64,000 bases of DNA, from the NCBI GenBank assembly GCA_041649015.1, contig JBAZNU010000002.1, positions 124,001 through 188,000 of the forward strand, given 5' to 3'. This document shows positions 16,194-24,202 of the stretch, one piece after another. Below the pieces are notes generated by a model, which had not been told where the DNA came from, ran no database searches, and saw nothing but the letters and a program-made list of their open reading frames with translations. Each line of letters begins with the position of its first letter. The first letter of the stretch is position 1. A program made the position numbers and the translations under genes. This DNA comes from Ignavibacteria bacterium (GTDB lineage: Bacteria > Bacteroidota > Ignavibacteria > Tepidaquicellales > Tepidaquicellaceae).

Positions 16194-18761
16194 ATGAAAA
16201 AGAGATTTTCGCTTTGCTTATCAGTTTTTTTATTGATGAGTTTTCTCTCAGTCGCTGGATTTTCTGACGACAGGGGAATAACCGAAGTGCATTACACTTC
16301 CTTAGGAAATGGGACTAATAATGTTTCATTCTTAAATCCTTATACAAACACTACTCAAAATACTTGGGCTGGTGTGATTCTTGGAAAAATTGATGATGGA
16401 GACATATCAGGTTTCTATTGCATTGATATCAGGAATTATATAGGTGGAACTACTGAGATATATAATGATTCAAGTTATTCTAAAGTCTCGATTAATTACA
16501 TTCTGCTAAACTACATGCCGTATAAACAACACCCGTATTCCGGTGCGCATAGTGATGTAAATATCGAAGCTGCAGCCGTACAGTGCGCAATATGGCATTT
16601 TAGCGATAATGTAGATGCAAACACAATTAATAATTCCTCTGTTAAAACAAGAACATTACAGATAATTGCGGATGCAGCAGCTCATCCTGATTTTGGGACT
16701 CCTATAAAAAACATTCAGATTGTACCTGTTAACGTCATACCGGATCCGCTGGTTCCAGCAGTCTTAAAAGTTAAAGTGGTCAACGAACTTGGAGTGGGTA
16801 TTCCTAACGTTACTGTCTCTCTTTCTGCAACTACAGGTACTTTAAGTACTTCTTCTCTCGTTACTGGTCCGGATGGTTTCACTCCAACCTTTACAGTCAC
16901 GAAAAATACATCTTTTAACACAAAGATTTCCGCAAGTTCGAATTATATAGTACTTTCTCCCGGAACAATTTTTATTCATAGTTTAAATCCAGATGTAAAA
17001 CAAAAAATTACTCTTGCTCAGGCTAAGAGCGGTAATAAGATTGATTTTTGTGAAATTACATGGGATTCAACCAGCGGTGGTAACGGCGGAGGTCTTGAAT
17101 CTTCTTACGATCTGGGTGAATTATTGCTTCAAAGATACATGAAAATAAGAAGCGGACAAACAGAGAGAATGCTTGCACAAACTAACTTTATGTTTGCTCC
17201 AAATTATTTGCTACAGGATGTAATTCCTGTAAATGGACCGTTTAATTCATTTGCGGTGGAAACAACTCCTTTTGATATTCTTGGTATTTCAAATGCAACT
17301 TCCGCTTTTGCATGTGATTATAAAGTTAACTCAAATAGAGTCGGAGCTGTATTCGCAACTACAACAAATCCGCCCGATGTTTACAATCACACTAAAGCAA
17401 CTTGCGACCGATATTCGAAATATGAATTAATTGACCTCAAAGGTGTGAACCTTAACAGCAGAGATTTCTATATGGCAAAATTGCTTAATCCGAGAAAAAA
17501 TGTTACGGATTATTCAATAACATTCAGCGTTTATGAAACAGTTACTGGATTTATTGTCGATAACAAATGGACAATTCAAGAGCATCAGGTCCCTTCAGGG
17601 GCTATCAATGTCTATAATTTCCAGGCATGGGCTGGTACAGAATTTTCCGCAAAAGAAATCGTTACAAATATTATTTCAAAGCTCAATACTTTGAAATCTG
17701 TATCATACGTCGGAACCCAGATAATTAATCCTGAGATATACATAAAGAAAGCAAGTTATGACAACGACGGAAAGTTGAGATTTAAATTTTCCAACAGCAC
17801 TACTGTAGCTAAAACACTTCCGTTCACTGTAACTTATAGACCTCAGCAGGGCATGCCCGAGCAAACAACAACTATTAATATTAACATTCAACCTGAAGTA
17901 TCCGAAGTTGTAGTTCCTTTCGGTTATCTTTCAGGAGCAAACATCACAATGAACTGTGAGAACGGATTTAAAGATGCAGTTTTTGTAGGTGGAGGGTTAT
18001 ACGCACCGTTTGCTGGTCCGAATAGCGTTATCAGCGGATTTGAAAATATAGTCAATACAACTCCTCAGTTCCCGTCGGGTACTATGGCATTTACTGGTGG
18101 AGCAAGAATTTACGGTTATACAAACGATGTACTCTATATTGGACGGTCTCTTGATGCAACATACGAGGGTATCAGCCTTACTAATTTTAACAAAATTAGA
18201 TTCGAAGCCAAAGGTACAGGCGTTTTGACTGTTCAGCTGGAAGCTTGGGCTAACAACCAGTATTACTATCCATACGTAAACATAAACCTTACAAGCGACT
18301 ATTCAATTCATGAAATTCCTCTAAGCAGTTTCATGGTTAATGGTGCACCTGCGGACTTAAACACAGTATCACTCGTATTATTCAAACAGGAAGTTTTACA
18401 TAATCCTTCTATGACCTATTCCGACTTTTCCGTTAAGGGTGCTGGAATTATTCCGAACACAGTCGGTATTTCTGGTGTTGAAACACAGGTAAAGGATTTT
18501 GAACTATCACAAAACTATCCGAATCCGTTCAACCCGGTTACTAACATAAATGTAAGTATTCCGAGAGAAGGTTTTGTCACTCTTAAAGTGTACAACATGC
18601 TTGGACAGGAAGTAGCTGTTCTTCTTAATGGAAATATGAAACCCGTTAGTAATTTTAAAGTTACTTTCGACGGCAGTAAACTTCCAACCGGTGTCTATGT
18701 TTATAAACTTTCTTCAACAGACGGAACCTCGTTAATTAAGAAAATGACATTAATAAAATAA
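16194..18761 (+). CDS. Type IX-secreted surface protein with a Cys-Gln thioester (TQXA) domain
   Basis: An 855 aa secreted protein. After a signal peptide (about 1-23) comes a thioester-domain pattern: GFYCIDIRNY with Cys76 and, 54 residues on, AAAVQCAIWHFSDN with Gln130. This matches the YCIDI...TQxAIWHFSD layout of thioester/TQXA proteins, in which Cys and Gln form an internal bond that covalently captures host or surface amines. It is followed by an Ig-like (Big_1 type) domain (about 178-270), a region of unknown fold (about 270-560), a beta-rich carbohydrate-binding-like module (about 650-765) and a type IX sorting domain from FELSQNYPNPFNPVT to the end. It lies alone between the polysaccharide operon and a terminator. 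The chemistry is inferred from motifs only. Confidence 0.8.
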   Translation: MKKRFSLCLSVFLLMSFLSVAGFSDDRGITEVHYTSLGNGTNNVSFLNPYTNTTQNTWAGVILGKIDDGDISGFYCIDIRNYIGGTTEIYNDSSYSKVSINYILLNYMPYKQHPYSGAHSDVNIEAAAVQCAIWHFSDNVDANTINNSSVKTRTLQIIADAAAHPDFGTPIKNIQIVPVNVIPDPLVPAVLKVKVVNELGVGIPNVTVSLSATTGTLSTSSLVTGPDGFTPTFTVTKNTSFNTKISASSNYIVLSPGTIFIHSLNPDVKQKITLAQAKSGNKIDFCEITWDSTSGGNGGGLESSYDLGELLLQRYMKIRSGQTERMLAQTNFMFAPNYLLQDVIPVNGPFNSFAVETTPFDILGISNATSAFACDYKVNSNRVGAVFATTTNPPDVYNHTKATCDRYSKYELIDLKGVNLNSRDFYMAKLLNPRKNVTDYSITFSVYETVTGFIVDNKWTIQEHQVPSGAINVYNFQAWAGTEFSAKEIVTNIISKLNTLKSVSYVGTQIINPEIYIKKASYDNDGKLRFKFSNSTTVAKTLPFTVTYRPQQGMPEQTTTININIQPEVSEVVVPFGYLSGANITMNCENGFKDAVFVGGGLYAPFAGPNSVISGFENIVNTTPQFPSGTMAFTGGARIYGYTNDVLYIGRSLDATYEGISLTNFNKIRFEAKGTGVLTVQLEAWANNQYYYPYVNINLTSDYSIHEIPLSSFMVNGAPADLNTVSLVLFKQEVLHNPSMTYSDFSVKGAGIIPNTVGISGVETQVKDFELSQNYPNPFNPVTNINVSIPREGFVTLKVYNMLGQEVAVLLNGNMKPVSNFKVTFDGSKLPTGVYVYKLSSTDGTSLIKKMTLIK

Positions 18762-18770
18762 ATTATTAGG

Positions 18771-18797
18771 GGCTGGCTTTATAAAGCCAGCCTCTTT
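18771..18797 (+). terminator. Rho-independent terminator after the thioester protein
   Basis: GGCTGGCTTT (18771-18780) pairs perfectly with AAAGCCAGCC (18783-18792), followed by a T-rich stretch. It ends 10 nt after the stop of the thioester protein gene and separates it from the hydrolase gene. Confidence 0.88.
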
Positions 18798-18835
18798 AAA
18801 GTTTTTAAGATTTTTGTAAATCAAATTATTAGGAA

Positions 18836-20857
18836 ATGATAAAAGTTAGAATCATTAAAACAGCGTGTCTGTTATTGCTGGTTTTTACAGCATTTGCAGG
18901 CCCGATTATGGGCCAGGATCTTGGGACTAAATACAAACAGGATAGGTATAAAATCCCTGTTCTGCCGGACATTAATAAATTGTTTGGCAATCCTAATTAC
19001 GCTCCTATGAGTGTTATTAAACAGGATTTTATCCTGACTCTAAGGGATAATGCATTAATGGACGCATCTAAGTTTTATCCTTCTCAGCCTAATCCTTATT
19101 TGCCTGAAGGTTACCCTGTCGTTATTATGGTCCATGGTTATGGTGATAGAAAAGAAGTTCTTGAAGGATTGGCATCTGCTCAGTCTCAGTATGGATATGT
19201 CGTTTACACTTACAGCGTTAGAGGGCAGGGGAATTCAACAGGTCTGTCTAATCTCATCAGCAGAACCGAAGCTCAGGATTTAATAGAGTTTGTTGATTAT
19301 GTCAAAAAAGACAAACAAACTACTGGTTCTGATACGAGTAAAGTTCTTATTATGGGTGGTTCTCAAGGCGGTATGCTTCCTTATATGGCTGCATCAATGG
19401 GTATGCATGTTAGAGCAATTATCTCAGCTCTTGCTTCACCCGATTTTGCGTCAAGCTGGATTGAAAATGGTTCTATAAAGATGACATTGCTTTGGACTAT
19501 TGAATACACACCGGATATTGCAAGGTATAATCCGCAGGTTGACAGAATGTCTGAATGGATTTATTCCAAGCAAAAAGATAAATGGGATAGTCTTTCACGA
19601 TGGTTACCTTTAAATAGGGATTTTTCCGATATCATTGCAAATAATCGAATACCAATAGTTCTGGAGAATTCATGGCAGGATATGTTTTTTAATGCTATTG
19701 GAAACATAAATGGAATCCCGATAATGACAGCTCCATCACGTTACTATTTCGGTGCAGTTATGGGTCATGGCGGTGATACATCGTGGGAAGAAGACCAGTG
19801 GCACATGAATTTCTTTAATGAATGGTTTTTCTACTGGCTGTTCGGTTATCAAAATAACATTCTGACTCGTCCTAAATTTCATTATGCTTATACCACCTTC
19901 CCGGTAAACGGAAACATGTGGTCTTATAAGCATGACAGCTCAAGCGTCTGGCCCCCGCAGAATATTGCTAATTACCGCTTGTATTTCAATGCCAACAAGA
20001 AATTGAAAACAACCGTTAACAATAATCAGAATGCAACAAATCCTTTGAAAAACACTATCAAGAATTCGTACACTATGAAGCAGATAGTTAACGATGAATT
20101 CGAAGGTACAAGATTTAAAAATAACTTTGTGAAAGATTCAACAATTTATGAATCACCGGTGCTTAAGAATGGTATGAAAATGATAGGTACTCCGACATTG
20201 AGACTCGATTATATCTCAAATAAAGTAGTCGCACAGTTTAATTTCCAGATATTTGAAGTTAGTAGCTCGGGTGTGGCAAAGTATATTACCAGCATTAATT
20301 TTACTGACAGAAATAATACTGTAAACGTTCGTAAACAAGTTACAATCCCGGGAAATTCGCATGCACATATTTTCCAGCCGGGTAGTAAAATAAGAATCGT
20401 TATGACTAACCTCGACCAACGTTGGAATTATCAATTCCTTGGTACGAATCCTTATGTTCTGCCTGTTATGACAAATTTCACTAACAAGATTTATCTAAGT
20501 GCAAATTCTTACGTTGATTTTCCAGTAATAGGAAGTGGTTCAATGAATCCGTTTGCACAAATTAATGAAGATGAAGATAAAGTCGCAGAAGTGTTTACTC
20601 TCAGGCAAAACTTCCCGAATCCGTTCAACCCGGTAACGAGCATTAGCTTTGTTTTACCGGAAAACTTTTCGGGTAACGTTTCCATTAATGTTTTTGACCT
20701 GTCAGGAAGACTCATAAAATCATTATTGAACAGCAATATGAACGGCGGTGATCATTCTATTACTTTCGATGGCTCACAGCTTTCAAGCGGTGTTTATTTC
20801 TATACTCTTAATGCTGGGTCATTCTCCGACGTGAAACGTATGATGCTTATTAAATAA
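18836..20857 (+). CDS. Type IX-secreted S15/CocE-like alpha/beta hydrolase (X-Pro dipeptidyl-peptidase family)
   Basis: A 673 aa exported hydrolase. Signal peptide (1-26), then an alpha/beta hydrolase domain: HGYGDRKE (oxyanion region, about 100), YSVRGQGNSTG, and the nucleophile elbow GGSQGGM with Ser176. LENSWQDMFF supplies the likely catalytic Asp and GHGGD the His. A beta-jelly-roll like the C-terminal domain of X-Pro dipeptidyl-peptidases/cocaine esterases follows (about 380-570). The end is a type IX sorting domain (FTLRQNFPNPFNPVTSISF, ending KRMMLIK), so the protein is sent to the surface or released. It may act on peptides or esters; specificity unknown. It has its own terminators on both sides. 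Confidence 0.88.
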   Translation: MIKVRIIKTACLLLLVFTAFAGPIMGQDLGTKYKQDRYKIPVLPDINKLFGNPNYAPMSVIKQDFILTLRDNALMDASKFYPSQPNPYLPEGYPVVIMVHGYGDRKEVLEGLASAQSQYGYVVYTYSVRGQGNSTGLSNLISRTEAQDLIEFVDYVKKDKQTTGSDTSKVLIMGGSQGGMLPYMAASMGMHVRAIISALASPDFASSWIENGSIKMTLLWTIEYTPDIARYNPQVDRMSEWIYSKQKDKWDSLSRWLPLNRDFSDIIANNRIPIVLENSWQDMFFNAIGNINGIPIMTAPSRYYFGAVMGHGGDTSWEEDQWHMNFFNEWFFYWLFGYQNNILTRPKFHYAYTTFPVNGNMWSYKHDSSSVWPPQNIANYRLYFNANKKLKTTVNNNQNATNPLKNTIKNSYTMKQIVNDEFEGTRFKNNFVKDSTIYESPVLKNGMKMIGTPTLRLDYISNKVVAQFNFQIFEVSSSGVAKYITSINFTDRNNTVNVRKQVTIPGNSHAHIFQPGSKIRIVMTNLDQRWNYQFLGTNPYVLPVMTNFTNKIYLSANSYVDFPVIGSGSMNPFAQINEDEDKVAEVFTLRQNFPNPFNPVTSISFVLPENFSGNVSINVFDLSGRLIKSLLNSNMNGGDHSITFDGSQLSSGVYFYTLNAGSFSDVKRMMLIK

Positions 20858-20884
20858 ATCTGTAATAATAAATTCTGCATTCAG

Positions 20885-20914
20885 AAAGCGGCTTTCTTGG
20901 AAGCCGCTTTTTTA
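20885..20914 (+). terminator. Rho-independent terminator after the type IX hydrolase
   Basis: AAAGCGGCTT and AAGCCGCTTT form a 10-bp stem with a 6-nt loop (TCTTGG), followed by a T run at 20908-20914. It starts 27 nt after the stop of the hydrolase gene. Confidence 0.9.
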
Positions 20915-21030
20915 TTACAGCTTTCTTTTGAATGGAAAATTCTCTATGTTTAATCTAAATTTAATTAATATACAATTTTGAATATTTTATTATTTATTTT
21001 TAGTAACAATAAATAAATTTATCCGATAAC

Positions 21031-21975
21031 ATGCGTACATTAAAAATGTTTCCTGCTCTAAACCCGTTTGACGAAGATTATCTTCAGGTCAGCAATATTC
21101 ATAGAATAAGATATGCGCTCTATGGTAATCCAAAAGGAAATCCTGTATTTTTCATCCATGGCGGTCCCGGTAGCGGCTGTGATGATAATGATGCACGCTG
21201 GTTCAACCCGAAAAAGTACTTTATAATTACTCACGACCAGCGTGGTTGCGGAAAAAGCACACCCCTCGGAGAATTAAAAGAGAATTACACTCAGGCTCTA
21301 ATTGATGATATAGAAAAGCTTCGTAACCATCTGAACATTTTAAAACCCATTTCTATTTTTGCAGGTTCGTGGGGTTCAACTCTTGCTTTATTGTATGCAG
21401 AAAAATTTCCAAAAAATATTAAGCAAATGATACTCCGCGGCATTTTTACTTGTACTTACGAAGAACAGGATTATTTCTACAGAGCCGATGGTGCTGCAAG
21501 ATTTTCTCCCGTAAAGTGGAATAATCTTATTAGATCATTACCAAAGGGTAAAGGTACTTTACAGCAAAGAATTAACCATCTTTTCGAATCATCAGATAAA
21601 AAGGGGAGAAAGAAGTGGTGTCGTCTTCTCGCAGATTATGAATACAGTTTCTTCAACGTTTCTGAAGAAGATTTCGAAGAAGCGATGTCCAACTTTGATA
21701 AAGTTTATATCGAAATGTGTCTTAACATTTATTATCAGGCAAACAGATTTTTCCTCAAAGACAAAGAGATTCTTAGAAATATAGGTAGAATCAGCGGAAT
21801 ACCTTTAACTATTATACACGGTATGAATGACCTCGTCTGCCTTCCCGTTAATGCTTGGAAACTGCATAAGCTTGTTCCGCATTCTGAATTCCATCTCATT
21901 CCCGAAGCTGGACACATGTCATCACATCCGAATATGCAGCTGGCTCTGCTGAATGCCCTCCGTAACTGGAAATAA
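21031..21975 (+). CDS. pip: Proline iminopeptidase (S33)
   Basis: Cytoplasmic alpha/beta hydrolase that removes N-terminal proline from peptides. The 314 aa protein has the family block HGGPGSGC (oxyanion hole, about 43-50), DQRGCGKSTP, the nucleophile motif GSWGSTLAL with Ser113, HGMNDLVCLP supplying the Asp and EAGHMSS the His. There is no signal peptide. Together with the secreted X-Pro peptidase-like hydrolase just upstream it suggests use of proline-rich peptides (inference from neighbourhood). Single gene, convergent with the NTPase-fusion gene. Confidence 0.95.
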   Translation: MRTLKMFPALNPFDEDYLQVSNIHRIRYALYGNPKGNPVFFIHGGPGSGCDDNDARWFNPKKYFIITHDQRGCGKSTPLGELKENYTQALIDDIEKLRNHLNILKPISIFAGSWGSTLALLYAEKFPKNIKQMILRGIFTCTYEEQDYFYRADGAARFSPVKWNNLIRSLPKGKGTLQQRINHLFESSDKKGRKKWCRLLADYEYSFFNVSEEDFEEAMSNFDKVYIEMCLNIYYQANRFFLKDKEILRNIGRISGIPLTIIHGMNDLVCLPVNAWKLHKLVPHSEFHLIPEAGHMSSHPNMQLALLNALRNWK

Positions 21976-22019
21976 AATAATTTTAAAACTTTTATATTTG
22001 AATTCTATTCCAGTGAAAA

Positions 22020-23651
22020 TCATATAAAATCAGTTCTTTCAGCGTTCGCTCTTTTCTCTATTCTTAAGTCCAAATCAACAACCTCATAATCTCTTCCGCT
22101 AAGATATTCTATGATTCCTTCTACTATATCCTTCCTCACCGAAATAATTAACCTTATATCTTTTTCGGAATTAGCCCATGTCATCAAATCATACCATCCC
22201 GTTTTATCCTTTTCCAAAAGACCTATTTCATCTATTATTATCTTGTCATACGAGTTCTTGTCCCAACTCATAATTTTATCTGTTATCATTCTAAAAGTTT
22301 CCTTATAAAAACCAAACTTCCCAAGTCTCAAACCTGAATTATAGTCAACTCTGCATAATGGCATTCTTTTGTTACCATTAATTATAACGGCATCATATCC
22401 AATCCTCACATCATTATCATAAATCACTTTTGAATAAACACCGGTTGTTCTATTGTCTATCATGTTTTCGATGTATGACGTTTTTCCTTTACCCTGTGAA
22501 CCTGTGATAATAATTATCTGCTTCGTCATTGCCTTAAACCTTTCGTGCCAGACATCAGTCAGATAGGTAAGTTCATTGATAAACCTACCCGGATTAAGAA
22601 TGGAAGTTATTCCCTTAGATGTATTGATAATCTCGGGTACTGCTGCAAAGGCAAGATTAAGAGCTTCCGAAAAGTTTTTATTCAATTTCCCGTGAAGAAA
22701 CGATGTAAATGTATTCTTGCTAATCTCTGAACTTATCGAACTGAAGCCAACGGTTATAAGCAGTACTCTTAAAAACATTTCTATGCCTGTTAATATCGAC
22801 TTATCCAATTCAGTATTCAAAACAAAAGTTAATACAAATGTCGTAAGCCCTGTAAATACTAGTATCTGCAGCCAAAGCTTGTAATTCCTGAATATCCTTC
22901 TTGAATTTTTGTATCTAAAAATTACGTACACAATATAACTCACAATTAGCACCGAACACACCAAGAGATACTCTTTAATAAAAAATAGAATTGTAATTAT
23001 TATGCCCGCATTAACAATTATATTCAGATATATTAATCCGATTCCTTCCTTCTTTTCATAAACCAAAGTAGGTCTGAAAAAACTGTTATTTTTGTCTTCA
23101 AAGTCAAAGACTGTATTCTTCTTTCCCGATACATAACCGAGTGTTGCCGCGAGTCCTCCGAACACAAAGTTTATCGAAAGTAATACAAGTAGCACAACAA
23201 TCGAATCTGTATTTTCTAAGTTGATAAGTTTAAAAAGGAATTCAATGCTCTTATCAAAAACAACTATCAGGTTCCAGCCGTACACAATCAGCAGGTTAAC
23301 AAGTTTCTGTATCAGCGGCAAACACAAAGTAAGTCCGCCGCCAAGAATAAACCCTAAAGCATTCATGCCAAAAATTCTCAAAGCAATCTCAAGCATAATA
23401 CTCTCTGATACTATTCCAATAATAGGACCAAAAACCTTCACTCCGGGTGTGAAGAACTTCATCATTCCACATATAAGACCTGCTCGCCATATCAAGCCTT
23501 TTAACTTCCATCTTACACTTGCTGCTGTCAGAAAATATATTGCGAAGAATGTTAAAATCTCTCCCGTAAACGGCATTCTGAAACCATGCAGAAAATTACC
23601 CACAATTATTTCAATAGATGCCCAGATGCTTCCCAGCACCGCAGCCCTCAT
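22020..23651 (-). CDS. Polytopic membrane protein fused to a THEP1-like P-loop NTPase
   Basis: A 543 aa fusion. Residues 1-370 carry about ten membrane helices; the first part resembles ECF-type substrate-binding (S) components in its short hairpin helices (for example GSIWASIEIIVGNFLHG), and the EMFLRVLLITVGFSSISSE to ALNLAFAAVPEI stretch recalls EcfT/CbiQ transmembrane components. Residues about 372-543 are a THEP1/NTPase_1 domain: Walker A ITGSQGKGKTS (about 377-387) and IIIDEIGLLE as Walker B, with no ABC signature. It could energise or regulate vitamin uptake, but an ECF A-component is absent here. The domain calls for the membrane part are tentative; the NTPase call is firmer. Confidence 0.7.
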   Translation of the reverse strand: MRAAVLGSIWASIEIIVGNFLHGFRMPFTGEILTFFAIYFLTAASVRWKLKGLIWRAGLICGMMKFFTPGVKVFGPIIGIVSESIMLEIALRIFGMNALGFILGGGLTLCLPLIQKLVNLLIVYGWNLIVVFDKSIEFLFKLINLENTDSIVVLLVLLSINFVFGGLAATLGYVSGKKNTVFDFEDKNNSFFRPTLVYEKKEGIGLIYLNIIVNAGIIITILFFIKEYLLVCSVLIVSYIVYVIFRYKNSRRIFRNYKLWLQILVFTGLTTFVLTFVLNTELDKSILTGIEMFLRVLLITVGFSSISSEISKNTFTSFLHGKLNKNFSEALNLAFAAVPEIINTSKGITSILNPGRFINELTYLTDVWHERFKAMTKQIIIITGSQGKGKTSYIENMIDNRTTGVYSKVIYDNDVRIGYDAVIINGNKRMPLCRVDYNSGLRLGKFGFYKETFRMITDKIMSWDKNSYDKIIIDEIGLLEKDKTGWYDLMTWANSEKDIRLIISVRKDIVEGIIEYLSGRDYEVVDLDLRIEKRANAERTDFI

Positions 23652-24202
23652 CCATATATCCGATTTTGTTTTGATATTAAAATTTCAGTTTTCACAAAAT
23701 AATTAATAACTCTTGCTTAAAACATGGAAATATTAATCTTAACTTTATTATTAATGTTCAATAAAAATCATATTAATACTGCAAAATTTTGATTCTCAAC
23801 TTTCTAAAAATCCAAATTATTCCCCTTGACATTAGCAAAAAATATTATTACATTAATAATGCCTTAAAATTAAGCTATTATAGCATTATTTTATTATATA
23901 GGTTGATATAATCTACTGTAAAAATAGCTTAAACATATCAAAAAACAGCATTTCTCATAATTTTACGGTAAAAGTCCAGTAATAATACGATAATTGTACA
24001 ATTATAGTACCTATACCTCAGGTATTTCTCCTGTATTTCGCTTGAAGTAGAGCCGTATTCCAGTCCATCACTGGTAATACCTTTCAAATTGAAATAAATC
24101 TTCCGTATTTAAGGATTTTCTTAATTTTCTAATATATTTCCGTCTGAATTATCACTTTCCCCATTTCTAATTCTATCAATTTTAAGTATTTTCACTGATT
24201 GT
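23652..24202. other. 551-bp AT-rich intergenic region with small palindromes
   Basis: A divergent-gene gap with no ORF I trust and no tRNA. It holds a perfect 14-nt palindrome TAATTGTACAATTA (23991-24004), a CCAGTCCATCACTGG hairpin near 24059-24073 and a TACCTCAGGTA palindrome near 24013-24023. TTGACA at 23827 with TACATT 17 nt later is a weak sigma-70-like pair, far from the next gene. The palindromes may be operators or a structured leader for the ABC-F gene; nothing identifies a known RNA family. Confidence 0.4.

Noticed and set aside
16194..20857. Type IX secretion machinery next to its cargo genes
   Set aside because: Only cargo with sorting domains is present; none of the por/gld/spr machinery genes could be recognised in the window.
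23827..23855. TTGACA-17-TACATT sigma-70-like promoter
   Set aside because: It is about 350 bp from the next gene on that strand, with a poor -10; not strong enough in AT-rich DNA to call.
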